Below, in pieces: positions 26,108 to 36,265 of a DNA stretch of 64,000 nt. Position 1 is the stretch's first letter. Each line of letters starts with the position of its first letter. The notes under the pieces are model-generated. The model worked only from the letters and a program-made list of their open reading frames with translations, did not search any database and was not told where the DNA came from. Source of the DNA: CAYUEN01 sp964443745 (lineage in GTDB: Bacteria; Campylobacterota; Campylobacteria; Campylobacterales; QNZT01); assembly GCA_964443745.1 (NCBI GenBank), contig CAYUEN010000003.1, positions 1 to 64,000 on the forward strand, in the 5' to 3' direction. Both the position numbers and the translations under genes were made by a program.

Positions 26108-27157
26108 TCATACTCCTCTTTTCAGTAAATATATTTCGACACGCCTATTTCTACGGTCGTTTGGATTTTCGGTGATGAATCCGCTCTCTCCGTATCCTCT
26201 GGCGACGATTTGCTTTTTTCTTTTCATATGCGAGAGAAGAAATTTTTTGACCGCTTCGGCTCTTTTTTTGCTCAACATTAGATTGTAGTCGGCATCTCCT
26301 CTAGCGTCGGTGTAACCCGCCACCTCAATCGTGATTCCACTCTCTTTGTCGAGCATACGGGCGATTTTGCGCAATGTTCTTTTACTCTTTTCACTCAATT
26401 GGGTGCTGTCGAGCTTGAAAGTGATCGGCTCTCCCACCAGAATCTCTGCGATTTTTTTCTCCGTTGCGTTCGCTTTTTGGACCTCTTTCTCCTCTTTGGG
26501 TACTGTCTCTACGACCTCCTGCAGAAAACTTCTATCATCCACATGGTATCCTTTCGCTCCAAATCTCTCTTCGATCCGCGAAAGTTTGTCGAAATCGGCT
26601 TTTTGATTGAAAACTCCGTCGACGATCACTTCCTTGTCTCTGATCATCAGCGAAGATTGGGGTATTTTCGCCTCTTCGAAAAGCTTTACGATCTCCAACG
26701 CCTCGTCGATCCATTCGGCACTTTCCCTCCCCTTTTCAGTCGTGATTTGCAAATCGCATGGGTGGGATTCGCAGTAGGAATCTATATGCGAAAGCAGCCT
26801 GTTTTTCCTGTCAAGATCGGATACTATCGCGGTGACCTGGAGCTTCTCTCCCGAAATATAGGCGAATGATGGAGCTATCGGTTGGGTTGGGGTGGTTTTT
26901 GACGGATTCGTATCGTTTATTTCTGTAGTGGCAGGTTCTGGTGTTTCGTTTGCAGTCGTGGACTCTTCGATTTTTTGAAGATTTTCATTCTGCAGTGTTG
27001 CGGGTGTCGTCGCCGCGAGGTGTTGTGTGGGATTGGCAGACTCTTTTTGGGATGGCATCAAAGCGGCCGCGATCTCCTCTTTTTTGGTGGTGACACAAAG
27101 ATAGATCAACAACGCGGAGAGTACAGTCCCAAGCAGCAAAATCACTTTGCTCGACAT
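26108..27157 (-). CDS. OmpA-family peptidoglycan-binding protein
   Basis: 349 residues: an N-terminal hydrophobic helix (about 4-22) with no lipobox, a Thr/Pro/Glu-rich linker, a middle region with two BON-like stretches, and a C-terminal OmpA domain. The latter has VAGYTDARGDADYN and the NPNDRRNRRVE motif that binds diaminopimelate in the cell wall. An inner-membrane anchor with a wall-binding tail resembles MotB/Pal-like or divisome-linked proteins, but no motor motif is seen. It is coupled to the coiled-coil gene. Confidence 0.85.
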   Translation of the reverse strand: MSSKVILLLGTVLSALLIYLCVTTKKEEIAAALMPSQKESANPTQHLAATTPATLQNENLQKIEESTTANETPEPATTEINDTNPSKTTPTQPIAPSFAYISGEKLQVTAIVSDLDRKNRLLSHIDSYCESHPCDLQITTEKGRESAEWIDEALEIVKLFEEAKIPQSSLMIRDKEVIVDGVFNQKADFDKLSRIEERFGAKGYHVDDRSFLQEVVETVPKEEKEVQKANATEKKIAEILVGEPITFKLDSTQLSEKSKRTLRKIARMLDKESGITIEVAGYTDARGDADYNLMLSKKRAEAVKKFLLSHMKRKKQIVARGYGESGFITENPNDRRNRRVEIYLLKRGV

Positions 27158-27235
27158 TTGACTCCTCCTTTAGGTATTTCATTCAAGTATAGCACTGATA
27201 TTTTCTATAATAAATTAAAATAATTATCTATTTTT

Positions 27236-27275
27236 AAAAAAAGATGAAAGTCTAAGAGAGTGTTGCACACTCTCT
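27236..27275 (-). terminator. terminator-like hairpin after nrdA
   Basis: On the minus strand a nine-base stem AGAGAGTGT/ACACTCTCT with a three-base loop lies about ten bases after the nrdA stop. A seven-T run follows, but twelve bases beyond the stem, so efficiency is uncertain. Confidence 0.5.
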
Positions 27276-27283
27276 TTCATGGA

Positions 27284-29662
27284 TCACTGGCAGCTCAAAC
27301 ACTCGATACTGCGGTCAGCGACGTCGTTTTGGGCTTCCGGAGACTGGCTTCTTAGGTAGTAGGTCGACTTGAGCCCCAGTTTCCAGGCGAGCATATAGAT
27401 ATCGTTGAGGTATTTTCCGCTCGCTTTGTCGAGGGTGATGAAAATATTGAGACTCTGTCCTTGGTCGATCCACTTCTGCCGAATCGCCGCCGCTTTGACC
27501 AGGACGCGTTGATCCAGATCGTAGGCGGGAGTGTAATACGGCCAGGTGTCGGGGCTGAGTTTGGGTACGACGACGGGGATCAGCCCGCTGAGGTTCTCTT
27601 CGAACCATTTGCGCTTGTAAACCGGTTCGATCGTCTGTGTCGTACCCACGAGAATGGAGATGGAGCTCGTCGGGGCGATCGCCATCAGATAGCCGTTGCG
27701 CATCCCGTCTTTTTTTACTTTCTCTTTGAGTGCCTGCCAGTCGTAAGTGTAGCCAAACAGCCCTCCCCGGTCGACCAGTTTCTTCGCCTCTTCGTTCGCC
27801 AGGTCGATCGGGAAGATTCCTTTGCTCCAGTTGGAGCCCTCGAAATCGGGATAGCTTCCTTTTTCGATCGCGAGATTGGAAGAGGCTTTGATCGCGTTGT
27901 AGCTGACCGCCTCCATCACCTCGTCGATTTTCCGTAGATGTTCGTCGCTGCCCCATGCGATCTGCTGCTCTGCGAGCATCTGCGCTTCTCCCATCACGCC
28001 CAGGCCAATCGACCGGCTGGAGAGGTTGGTCTGCTTGACTTTTTCCAGCGGATAGAAGTTGAGATCGATCACGTTGTCCAGCATACGAATCGCGATCGGC
28101 ATGATGCGTTCGATATCCTCTTTGGTATGAATTTTGGAGAGGTTGATGCTGGCGAGGTTGCAGACGGCCGTTTTGCCGTCGATCTTCTCCTTCTCGACCA
28201 TAAACACCTGTTTGCCGCCGATACTATCCAAAGCCGTTACCTTTTTGGCTTTTTTAGTCACGCCGGTATCGACTTCGACCTCCTCTTCTTCATCGTAGAA
28301 TGCAGTACTGCCGTCGTCGAATTTGAGTTTGATGCGATATCGGTTGGGTTCGGTATTTTGGAAAATTTCGGTGCAGAGGTTGGAACTGCGTATCATACCG
28401 GTATGGGTGTTGGGATTGACGCGGTTGGCGTTGTCTTTGAAACAGAGAAACGGATTTCCAGTCTCGAAATAGCTGAGCAGAATCTTTTTCCAAAGCTCTT
28501 TGGCGCTGATACTCTCTTTGAGTATGTCGGGGTCTCTTTCATACGCCTCGTAACGCTCTTCGAACGCTTTACCATGCAGATTGGGTAGATCGGGTGTTTC
28601 GAGCGGATCGAAAAGAGTCCAGATTCCGTTTTCTTCGACACGCTTCATAAATAGATCGTTCAGCCACAATGCGGGAAAGAGATCATGTGCGCGTCTTCGC
28701 TCCTCTCCGGAGTTTTTCTTCAGATCGAGAAAATCGAGTATATCGATATGCCAAGGCTCGATATAGACGGCGATCGCTCCTTTTCGGGTACCCAACTGAT
28801 CCACGGCGATCGCGACGTCGTTGGCGATCTTGAGAAACGGTACGATACCTCCGGCCGCGTTTTTGTGTCCGTCGATCGCGCTGCCCATTCCTCTGACTCC
28901 CGTCCAATCCCATCCGATTCCACCGCCGAATTTGCTCAACAGCGCCATCTCTTTGTAACCGTCGAAAATCCCCTCGATATTGTCCGGAGTACTGCCGATA
29001 TAGCAGGAGCTCAGCTGATGTCTGGGCGTTCTGGCGTTGGAGAGGGTCGGCGTGGCGAGCATCACTTCGAATTTGCTGATCAAATCGTAGAATTTCTTCG
29101 CCCAATCCTGAGGGTTGAATTCGTTTTGGGCCAGAAACATCGCGATCGCCATGAACATATGCTGCGGCAATTCGATGGGATTGCCCCGGCGATCTTTGAG
29201 CAGATAGCGATCATATAGCGTGCGTACTCCCAGATAGGTAAACTGCAGGTCTCGTTTTGGGTCGATATAGGCGTTCAGGTCGTCCAGATCGTATTTTTCC
29301 TTGAGCCCAAGCAGAATGCGCCCCTCTTTTTCACCTTTTTCGAAATAGTCTCTAAGATGTATGTAGCCGGTAAAACCACTTACTTTGTGATAGAGATCGT
29401 AGAGAAAGAGCCGTGCCGCGACGAACGTCCAATCCGGCCTGTCGACATCGATCTTGTCTACCGCGGTTTTGATCAGTGTCTGCTGGATCTCTTCCGTACT
29501 GATGCGATCGCGAAACTGGATATGCGCGTCTAGTTCCAGTTCGCTCTGGCTGACGTTTTCGAGTCCTTCCACCGCTTCACCGGTATATTTTTGAATCTTC
29601 GTGATATCGAGCGGTTCGATACGGCCGTTTCTTTTGGTTACGGTTAACATTTTACTTGTCAT
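27284..29662 (-). CDS. nrdA: ribonucleoside-diphosphate reductase, alpha subunit (class Ia)
   Basis: Large subunit that reduces ribonucleotides to deoxyribonucleotides. The 792-residue protein starts with an ATP-cone (about 5-95, VTKRNGRIEPLD), then the ten-stranded barrel with SSCYIG, LCTEIF, CNLASINLS and GLGVMGEAQ, and ends ECLSCQ, the redox-active CxxC that passes electrons to the active site. No nrdB is adjacent, so the radical subunit is encoded elsewhere, as is usual in this phylum. The start overlaps the purB stop (ATGA). Confidence 0.96.
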   Translation of the reverse strand: MTSKMLTVTKRNGRIEPLDITKIQKYTGEAVEGLENVSQSELELDAHIQFRDRISTEEIQQTLIKTAVDKIDVDRPDWTFVAARLFLYDLYHKVSGFTGYIHLRDYFEKGEKEGRILLGLKEKYDLDDLNAYIDPKRDLQFTYLGVRTLYDRYLLKDRRGNPIELPQHMFMAIAMFLAQNEFNPQDWAKKFYDLISKFEVMLATPTLSNARTPRHQLSSCYIGSTPDNIEGIFDGYKEMALLSKFGGGIGWDWTGVRGMGSAIDGHKNAAGGIVPFLKIANDVAIAVDQLGTRKGAIAVYIEPWHIDILDFLDLKKNSGEERRRAHDLFPALWLNDLFMKRVEENGIWTLFDPLETPDLPNLHGKAFEERYEAYERDPDILKESISAKELWKKILLSYFETGNPFLCFKDNANRVNPNTHTGMIRSSNLCTEIFQNTEPNRYRIKLKFDDGSTAFYDEEEEVEVDTGVTKKAKKVTALDSIGGKQVFMVEKEKIDGKTAVCNLASINLSKIHTKEDIERIMPIAIRMLDNVIDLNFYPLEKVKQTNLSSRSIGLGVMGEAQMLAEQQIAWGSDEHLRKIDEVMEAVSYNAIKASSNLAIEKGSYPDFEGSNWSKGIFPIDLANEEAKKLVDRGGLFGYTYDWQALKEKVKKDGMRNGYLMAIAPTSSISILVGTTQTIEPVYKRKWFEENLSGLIPVVVPKLSPDTWPYYTPAYDLDQRVLVKAAAIRQKWIDQGQSLNIFITLDKASGKYLNDIYMLAWKLGLKSTYYLRSQSPEAQNDVADRSIECLSCQ

Positions 29663-30990
29663 TCTCCAAATACCCTATTGAAAATTTTATCGACGTTTTT
29701 GGTGTAGTAGGCATAGTCGAAGCATGCCCGGATCTCCTCCTCCTTCAACTTTTTGCGCAGTGCTTCATCCTGCAGGAGATATTGCAAAAAGAGGCTTTCT
29801 CCCTTTTCGTTGAGCGCCGATTTGCCCTGTTGCAGATCCTGCCACACTTTCATGGCGTTTCGCTGGACGATTTTGTAGGCGTCTTCCCGACTGACACCTC
29901 TTTTGGGCAATTCCAGCAGCACCCGCTGCGAAAAGACGAGCCCGCCGGTGAGGTTGAGGTTTTTCATCATGTTTTCCGGATAGACCAGGAGCTTTTCGAT
30001 CACGCCGTTGAGACGATGCAACATAAAGTCGGTCGTGATGAAACCGTCAGGTAGGATGAAACGTTCGACGGAGCTGTGGCTGATGTCGCGCTCATGCCAA
30101 AGTGGTACGTTTTCCATCGCCGGCATCGCATAGGAGCGGATCATACGGCAAAGTCCCGTGATATTTTCGGTCAGGACGGGATTTCGTTTGTGAGGCATCG
30201 CGGAAGAACCTTTTTGTCCGGGTGAAAAATACTCTTCCGCTTCGTACACCTCCGTACGTTGATAGTGGCGGATATTGACCGCGATCTTTTCGCAACTGGA
30301 GGCCAGAAGGGCGAGGGCGTTCATCAAATTGGCGTAACGGTCACGTTGTACGACCTGGTTGGAAACGGGAGCGGGTTTGAGCCCCAGATCCTCGCAGACG
30401 AGCTCTTCGAGCTCCATAGGGGCGTGTGCGAAGTTGCCCATTGCGCCGCTGATCTTTCCGACGGAGACGACCTCCATCGCTTGTTCGAGATTGCGGAGAT
30501 TTCGTTTCATCTCGTCGTACCATATCGCCAGTACCAATCCGAAGGTGATGGGCTCGCCATGAATGCCGTGGCTGCGTCCGACCATCAGCGTCATTTTGTG
30601 TTCAAACGCCCTCTTTTTGAGCGAACGCATCACCATCTTCACATCTTCGATGACGATTTTCAGCGAATCGCGCATCTGAAGGGCTACGGCGGTATCGATA
30701 CAGTCGGAGCTGGTCATACCGTAATGAACCCAACGACTCTCCTCTCCGAGCGATTCGGCTACGCTGGTGAGAAAAGCGATCACGTCATGACGCGTCTCTT
30801 TTTCTATTTCTTCGATACGCTTTATATCGAATTTCGCGTTTTCGACGATTTTTTTGCAATCTTCGTCCGGTACCAGCCCCAGCTTGTTCCACGCTTTGAC
30901 TGCCGACTTTTCGACTCTGAGCCAGGCGTCGTATTTGGCCTGTACCGTCCAGTTTTTCTTCATCTCTTCACGGGCATAACGTTCGACCAT
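29659..30990 (-). CDS. purB: adenylosuccinate lyase
   Basis: Splits SAICAR and adenylosuccinate in purine and AMP synthesis. The 443-residue protein has the fumarase-superfamily signature SSAMPHKRNP near residue 265, VGRSHGIHGEP with a catalytic histidine, and HYGMTSSD. Length is normal. It is transcribed ahead of nrdA with a four-base overlap, which links AMP formation to deoxynucleotide supply. The upstream gap (121 bases) also serves the divergent pseudouridine synthase gene. Confidence 0.96.
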   Translation of the reverse strand: MVERYAREEMKKNWTVQAKYDAWLRVEKSAVKAWNKLGLVPDEDCKKIVENAKFDIKRIEEIEKETRHDVIAFLTSVAESLGEESRWVHYGMTSSDCIDTAVALQMRDSLKIVIEDVKMVMRSLKKRAFEHKMTLMVGRSHGIHGEPITFGLVLAIWYDEMKRNLRNLEQAMEVVSVGKISGAMGNFAHAPMELEELVCEDLGLKPAPVSNQVVQRDRYANLMNALALLASSCEKIAVNIRHYQRTEVYEAEEYFSPGQKGSSAMPHKRNPVLTENITGLCRMIRSYAMPAMENVPLWHERDISHSSVERFILPDGFITTDFMLHRLNGVIEKLLVYPENMMKNLNLTGGLVFSQRVLLELPKRGVSREDAYKIVQRNAMKVWQDLQQGKSALNEKGESLFLQYLLQDEALRKKLKEEEIRACFDYAYYTKNVDKIFNRVFGE

Positions 30991-31111
30991 GCATCAGTAC
31001 CTTTTTGTATATTATTAGATTTAACTTAAAATTTGAGATAATTTAATTGTTTTTAGTATAAAAAGATTCTAACCCATTCGCCGTTAAATACCGGTTAAAA
31101 AAGGATTAAAT

Positions 31112-32038
31112 TTGTCATATAAAATAAAGCAGTTTTCGGTCAAAAGAAAAGTTAAAGTTTTTAAGTTTTTGATCGATCAATTCAACCTTTCGATCTCCGA
31201 AGCGCAACGTTGGATCGACAAAGGCAGGGTGTTGAAGGAGGGGATGCCGCTCTATCAAAAGTCGGCCTTTATAGAAGGCGAAATCGGCGTGATCTGTTTC
31301 GTTCCGGATACGATAGGATTGGAGCCGCTTTTCGAGACGGACGATTTCGTTCTTTTCGACAAACCCAGCGGCGTACCGGTGCATCCGATAAACAGACACT
31401 CCGCCCGTACGCTGACGCACGAGCTCAAGTTTCGCTACGGTCCCAGGGCCAATATCGCCCATCGAATCGACAAAGAGACGAGCGGTGTGGTACTGTGTGC
31501 GAAACGTCCCGATGTGGAGAGAAGACTCAAGCTATCGTTCGAAAATCGAGAAGTAGAGAAGGGCTATCTCGCACTTGTCAAAGGTGCTATCGAAGAGGAG
31601 ATTTTCATCGATGCCCCTATCGGCAAAAACAGAGACTTTTCGGAAATCAAACTGAAGGTTTTCATAGACGAAAACGGGAAATCTTCCCAAACCATCATCA
31701 AGCCTATCAGATATTTTCCGGAGCAGAAGATGACGCTTGTCGAAGCTATCCCGCTAACGGGTCGACAGCATCAAATCCGAATCCATCTGTTTCACGTGAA
31801 ACATCCCATCGTTGGAGACCCTATCTATGGTACGGATAAAGAGCAAGCGACTGCTTATCTGGATGGTTTGATGGACGATGCGCAAAGAAAAGCCGTAACC
31901 GGAGCAAACAGGCTGATGCTTCATGCCGATTGGATAGCGTTTCGGTACAAAAACAGATTCAAAATCAAATCGAAATATGCTTTTGAAACGGAGTGTGAAA
32001 AGCTTATCGCTTCTCTTTGTCGAAAAAGATCGCTTTGA
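31112..32038 (+). CDS. RluA-family pseudouridine synthase
   Basis: Converts specific uridines in rRNA or tRNA to pseudouridine. The 308-residue protein has the catalytic motif HRIDKETSG (about residue 120), an N-terminal S4-like segment (ISEAQRWIDKGRVL), and the RQHQIRIHL motif of the RluA fold. The target base cannot be told. Start is TTG at 31112 with AAGG eight bases upstream. Its 3' end overlaps a small gene on the other strand by 35 bases. Confidence 0.9.
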   Translation: MSYKIKQFSVKRKVKVFKFLIDQFNLSISEAQRWIDKGRVLKEGMPLYQKSAFIEGEIGVICFVPDTIGLEPLFETDDFVLFDKPSGVPVHPINRHSARTLTHELKFRYGPRANIAHRIDKETSGVVLCAKRPDVERRLKLSFENREVEKGYLALVKGAIEEEIFIDAPIGKNRDFSEIKLKVFIDENGKSSQTIIKPIRYFPEQKMTLVEAIPLTGRQHQIRIHLFHVKHPIVGDPIYGTDKEQATAYLDGLMDDAQRKAVTGANRLMLHADWIAFRYKNRFKIKSKYAFETECEKLIASLCRKRSL

Positions 32039-32108
32039 TCATTCCGCCGACACCGACGATAAAAACAATCGAAATAAAAACGATTTGTACTATGTCAAGA
32101 ATGGTCAT
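32004..32108 (-). CDS. 34-residue membrane peptide downstream of rlmN
   Basis: Unrecognised small frame. After MTILDIVQ it is almost entirely hydrophobic (about residues 6-24), then has a basic tail ending DKEKR, so a single-pass membrane peptide with positive-inside tail is likely. The ATG lies 14 bases inside the end of rlmN, which suggests translational coupling; a GGGAG is ten bases upstream. Coding status is not certain, because the frame is short and overlaps the opposite gene's end. Confidence 0.5.
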   Translation of the reverse strand: MTILDIVQIVFISIVFIVGVGGMIKAIFFDKEKR

Positions 32109-33165
32109 TTTTCGTCTTCTCCCTCAACTGACCGCAAGCCGCACTGATGTCGAGCCCTTTGGATTGTCTGATCGTGCATAGTACGCCGTGTTTGATGAGA
32201 TACTCCTGAAACGCGAGCATATCTTCTTTTTCGGGGCGTTGAAAAGGTGAGCCGGGGTAGGGATTGAAATAGATGAGATTGACTTTCGCTTTGATTCCAT
32301 GCAGAAGTTTGACCAGCTTTTTTGCGCTTTTGATATCGTCGTTCAAACCTTTCATCACCAGATATTCGAACATGACACGTTTGCGTTGGTCAATGGGAAA
32401 ATTTTTGACGGCGTCGATGATCGATTCGATATTGTAAGCTTTGTTGATCGGCATCAGTTTCTCGCGCAACGTATCGTCCACGGCATGGAGTGAGATAGCG
32501 AGCAATACGCCCAGATTCATCTCGCCCAGCTTCTTTATTTGTGAACTAAGACCGCTGGTCGAAATCGTCTGGCGTCTCGCGGATATCGACAGACCGTCTG
32601 GATCGTTGAAAATCTTCACGGCCTTCGCCACATTCTCTATATTGTCGAGTGGTTCGCCCATACCCATATAGACGATATTGAGCCTGCGGTTGTGGGCGAT
32701 ACGGTTGTCTTTTTTGATTTCCAGCACCTGAGCGACGATCTCGCCGGCCGTGAGGTTTCTGGTAAAACCCCCTTTGGCGGTCAGACAAAATGCGCATCCG
32801 ATTTTGCATCCCACTTGTGAAGAGACACAAACGGTGTATTTGGTCTCTTGCAGTAGTTTACCGCTATCGTCGTAACGCGCCTTTTTCATCGGAAGCAGGA
32901 CCGATTCGATCGTGACGCCGTCACGGCATCGAAACAGATATTTTTTGCTTCCGTCACCGCTCTCTTCGACGTTTACGGTTTGAAGAGGGCTAAGATCGTA
33001 CGCCTCATCCAGTTGGGCTCGCAATTTTTTGGGTATGTTTCGCATCGCTTCGAAACTCTCCGCATGTTTTTGATAGATCCATTGATAGATCTGTGTCGCC
33101 CTGAACGGGGGAGAGATTGTTTCCGCAAGTTCGGTTTTTGTCAGATCGAGAATGCACCGTTTCAC
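32095..33165 (-). CDS. rlmN: 23S rRNA (adenine-2503-C2)-methyltransferase
   Basis: Radical SAM enzyme methylating A2503 of 23S rRNA and A37 of some tRNAs. The 356-residue protein has the CKIGCAFC cluster motif (CxxxCxxC), GMGEPLDN, and the second catalytic cysteine near the C-terminus in [10 protein letters not shown]. Start is GTG. It lies five bases after the nucleoside phosphorylase gene in a minus-strand operon. Confidence 0.95.
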   Translation of the reverse strand: MKRCILDLTKTELAETISPPFRATQIYQWIYQKHAESFEAMRNIPKKLRAQLDEAYDLSPLQTVNVEESGDGSKKYLFRCRDGVTIESVLLPMKKARYDDSGKLLQETKYTVCVSSQVGCKIGCAFCLTAKGGFTRNLTAGEIVAQVLEIKKDNRIAHNRRLNIVYMGMGEPLDNIENVAKAVKIFNDPDGLSISARRQTISTSGLSSQIKKLGEMNLGVLLAISLHAVDDTLREKLMPINKAYNIESIIDAVKNFPIDQRKRVMFEYLVMKGLNDDIKSAKKLVKLLHGIKAKVNLIYFNPYPGSPFQRPEKEDMLAFQEYLIKHGVLCTIRQSKGLDISAACGQLREKTKNDHS

Positions 33166-33170
33166 CTGTT

Positions 33171-33716
33171 TTACGTCTCCTTTCTGCTTTGCAGATAGTC
33201 GGTAAGAAGTTTTTTCGCTTCGGTGTGGTTTGCCAGGAAATCTTCGTGCGCGTTGGTGTCGCAGTAGTTGGTGACGACGAAGATGCCGGCCACGGGAATA
33301 TCAAACTCCTTCGCGACGCTCATTACGGAAAAAAACTCCATATTTTCGATTTCGAGCCCCAATTTTCTGAATTTTTGCGCCGCGTTGAAATCGGTAGTGA
33401 TATAATTGCTCGAGTTGACGATGATTTTCGGGTTTGTTTCACGTGAAACATCAGCCGTTTCCAGATCGATGACGTTGTCGATCGGGGTGTATGCGGCGTT
33501 TTGGACGAAAGCGTATTCGACATTGGCCGCTGCCGTAGCACGGACGATGTCGAAGGGCTTGTATTTTCCGTAACTACCCGCCGTACCGATGAATAGCAGC
33601 GTGTCGGGGGGATCGAAAAGAGCCAGCCGAGTAAGATTGATCGCGCTTTCCACCATACCGACACCGATGGGGAAAGCGAAAGGAAACGTCTCGTTTCTGC
33701 CCGCACATACGATCAT
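33171..33716 (-). CDS. nucleoside phosphorylase-family protein
   Basis: A 181-residue member of the PNP/UDP phosphorylase fold, shorter than usual (about 230-250). It has FIGTAGSYG, a glycine loop typical of the family, and [11 protein letters not shown], where the ENMEG-type segment of MTA/SAH nucleosidases binds ribose. The expected ExxG is altered. It may be a purine-nucleoside phosphorylase or a methylthioadenosine nucleosidase; the substrate is open. The ATG overlaps the stop of the SIMPL gene (ATGA). Confidence 0.75.
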   Translation of the reverse strand: MIVCAGRNETFPFAFPIGVGMVESAINLTRLALFDPPDTLLFIGTAGSYGKYKPFDIVRATAAANVEYAFVQNAAYTPIDNVIDLETADVSRETNPKIIVNSSNYITTDFNAAQKFRKLGLEIENMEFFSVMSVAKEFDIPVAGIFVVTNYCDTNAHEDFLANHTEAKKLLTDYLQSRKET

Positions 33717-34375
33717 TTACACTCCAGTTGGAAGGTGGCGTTGATGCTGATGTTTTGAAGATCCCTTTGCGGTGTCGGGGCGAAATCCCGCTTTTGGATG
33801 GGCATGGCACTTTCGGCATAGGGAGAGGGGTAGCGTACGGGGATGAAGGAGACATCCTTGATAAGGCAGGAGGTTTTGAGACTCTTCGAGAGTTTTTTGG
33901 TGTATCTGTTGATCCAAAGAAGCGCCTCGAGTCTGAGTTGATCCTTTTTGCCGCGCAGTTGTTTGTCGCTCATAATCCATGAAAGAGAGGCGATGTTGAT
34001 ATCTTCGGTTTTGGATTCTTTGAGCGTATGCAGTTTTTCGAGAAATGTGTCGATCTGTTTGGGATCTTTGCTTTGGATGCGGTAGGAGAGGGTGCCGGTA
34101 TAGCCCGTTTTGTATCGACGATTACGCTCGTAGTTGTATTCGGGATAGACGTTGAAATTACCCCCTCTTTTGACGACATCGGGAAAATTTCTGACGAAAT
34201 TCGCGTAACGTGTAAGCTTACGGATGACACTTTTTTCATCTGTATCTTTGACGGTGACGGAGATAGAAGCTTGCAGCGTGTCGGGTACGATCTCGTGTTC
34301 GAAACTCTTTTCGAATTCGATGGTGTAGGCAAACAGCGAAACGAGAAGTAGCGGGAGTGCGAGAATGATTTTCAT
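33713..34375 (-). CDS. exported SIMPL-domain (DUF541) protein
   Basis: 220 residues with a cleavable-looking signal (residues 1-16, LALPLLLVSLFA). The body matches the SIMPL pattern: an EIVPDTLQASISV strand followed by a helix and YTGTLSYRIQSKD. Such proteins are periplasmic or secreted and of unclear function. AAGGA in the end of hisF serves as its ribosome site, and it overlaps the next gene by four bases. Confidence 0.75.
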   Translation of the reverse strand: MKIILALPLLLVSLFAYTIEFEKSFEHEIVPDTLQASISVTVKDTDEKSVIRKLTRYANFVRNFPDVVKRGGNFNVYPEYNYERNRRYKTGYTGTLSYRIQSKDPKQIDTFLEKLHTLKESKTEDINIASLSWIMSDKQLRGKKDQLRLEALLWINRYTKKLSKSLKTSCLIKDVSFIPVRYPSPYAESAMPIQKRDFAPTPQRDLQNISINATFQLECK

Positions 34376-34377
34376 AT

Positions 34378-35136
34378 TCAGATCCTTACCGGAATGTTGC
34401 GTTGGCCAAGATAGTGTTTGAGCTCTAAGATGTCGATCTCTCTGAAATGGAAGATCGAAGCGGCGAGGGCGGCATCCGCTCCCGATTGGAACGCGTCGTA
34501 GATATGTTCCATCGTGCCGGCGCCTCCGCTGGCGATGACGGGAATCTCCACGGCGGCGCTGACGAGCGAGTTGAGTTCGTTGTCATAACCCGCTTTGGTG
34601 CCGTCCGCGTCCATCGAAGTCAAAAGAATTTCGCCGGCACCTCTGTCGTAGACCTCTTTGGCCCAAGCGATCGCATCGATACCGGTATCGATGCGTCCGC
34701 CGTTGAGATAGATGTTCCAACTATTGCCGGTTCGTTTGGCATCGATCGCGATGACGATACACTGGCTGCCGAAACGCTTGGCGGCTTCGTCGACGAAATC
34801 GGGATTTTTGATAGCGGCGGAGTTGATGCTGACTTTGTCGCAACCGACATCCAGAAGATTGTAGATATCCTCGAGTTTGCGGATTCCGCCCCCGACCGTA
34901 AGGGGTATGAATACCTCCTTCGCGACTTCCTCGACGATATGCACGATCGTATCCCTCTTTTCGTGGCTGGCGGTGATATCCAAAAACGTAATCTCGTCAG
35001 CTCCTTCGTCGTTGTATCTTTTGGCGACTTCCACGGGATCTCCGGCATCCCTGAGGCCCACGAAATTGACGCCTTTGACGACGCGGCCGTTGTCCACATC
35101 GAGGCAGGGGATGATCCTTTTGGCAAAAAAATCCAT
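34378..35136 (-). CDS. hisF: imidazole glycerol phosphate synthase cyclase subunit
   Basis: Forms the imidazole ring of histidine and AICAR from PRFAR, using ammonia from HisH. The 252-residue TIM barrel starts [19 protein letters not shown] with the catalytic Asp11-equivalent, and has the second acidic residue in IAIDAKR. Phosphate loops VGGGIR and ASGGAG are present. No hisH is adjacent. It is followed after two bases by the SIMPL gene. Confidence 0.96.
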   Translation of the reverse strand: MDFFAKRIIPCLDVDNGRVVKGVNFVGLRDAGDPVEVAKRYNDEGADEITFLDITASHEKRDTIVHIVEEVAKEVFIPLTVGGGIRKLEDIYNLLDVGCDKVSINSAAIKNPDFVDEAAKRFGSQCIVIAIDAKRTGNSWNIYLNGGRIDTGIDAIAWAKEVYDRGAGEILLTSMDADGTKAGYDNELNSLVSAAVEIPVIASGGAGTMEHIYDAFQSGADAALAASIFHFREIDILELKHYLGQRNIPVRI

Positions 35137-35245
35137 TCGGTCCTTCTTTAAATCAGTCTTAATTTCATCTTAGCGAAACGAGGCTAAAAAACCGATCATG
35201 AAAGCGGTGTTCGTAGCGGTGGAGAATTTACCGTATTATGAAGAT

Positions 35246-36256
35246 TCACTCCTCTTCCTTGAGGGCGCACAGTTGCATGGAGGAGCAGTGGATGCTACCG
35301 CCTTCACGAATCAGTCGGCGCGCATCGATCGGAATGATTTCCCGATCCGGAAAGAGCGATTTGAAAAGATCGACGACCTCGCCGTCCTTTCGATCTTGGT
35401 AGAGAGGAAGCAAGATCGCATGGTTTGTGATCAGAAAGTTGGCGTAGGAGGCGGGAAGACGTTTGGATTCGTGAAAAATGGGATCGGGCAGGGGTAGAGG
35501 GATGAGACGATAGGGATCTCCCGTCTTGGTCCTGAAGGTGGAAAGCTGCTTTTTCATCTCCCGAAGCGGCCTATAGTGGGGATCGGAAGGATCTTCGCAA
35601 ACGATATGTACGATGGTTCGGGGATCGACGAAACGGGCGAGCATATCGATATGCGCATCCGTATCGTCGCCAAGAAGCATGCCATGATCGAGCCAGAGTA
35701 TCCGATCGATACCGAGATAGGAGGCAAGTTGCTCTTCTATTTGGGATTTGCTCAATCCTGGATTTCTGTTGGGATTAAGCAGGCAGGAGGAGGTGGTCAG
35801 CAGCGTGCCACGGCCGTCTGTGTCGATGGAGCCGCCCTCCAGAACAAAATCGACCGACTGTACGTTCGATGGATAGAAAAACCACTTTCGGGCGAGTCGA
35901 CGGGTGACCTTGTCGTCTTTTCGAAAAGGAAATTTCCCACCCCAAGCGTTGAATCTAAAATCCAGAAGCAGTCGCTTTCCGTTTTCGTAAACGCTAATCG
36001 GCCCGTAATCCCGAATCCAGGTGTCGTCGTAATCTAGTTCGACGAAAGAGATTTTATCGTGATAGCAGAGCATCGATTTGACCAGATCCCTGTCATGGCA
36101 GAGAAGGATGGTTTTTTGGCGATAGCTGACGGCACTGACCATTTTCAAAAATACGGAGTAGGCGCTTTGCAGATTCCCGGCCCAATCGCTTTCGGGGTGC
36201 GGAAAAGCGAAAAGTACGGCTTCTTGTTTCTCCCATTCTGCGGGTAGTCGTCGCAT
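35246..36256 (-). CDS. aguA: agmatine deiminase (porphyromonas-type PAD family)
   Basis: Converts agmatine to N-carbamoylputrescine. The 336-residue protein has the guanidino-modifying residues: Asp/Trp in DDTWIRDYGP, His and Asp in DTDAHIDM, and a late cysteine in SIHCSSMQ. AAGGAG is six bases before the ATG. Polyamine use fits speE at 17-18 kb; no N-carbamoylputrescine amidase is in the window. It follows the sugar-kinase gene by nine bases. Confidence 0.88.
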   Translation of the reverse strand: MRRLPAEWEKQEAVLFAFPHPESDWAGNLQSAYSVFLKMVSAVSYRQKTILLCHDRDLVKSMLCYHDKISFVELDYDDTWIRDYGPISVYENGKRLLLDFRFNAWGGKFPFRKDDKVTRRLARKWFFYPSNVQSVDFVLEGGSIDTDGRGTLLTTSSCLLNPNRNPGLSKSQIEEQLASYLGIDRILWLDHGMLLGDDTDAHIDMLARFVDPRTIVHIVCEDPSDPHYRPLREMKKQLSTFRTKTGDPYRLIPLPLPDPIFHESKRLPASYANFLITNHAILLPLYQDRKDGEVVDLFKSLFPDREIIPIDARRLIREGGSIHCSSMQLCALKEEE

Positions 36257-36265
36257 AGAAACTCC

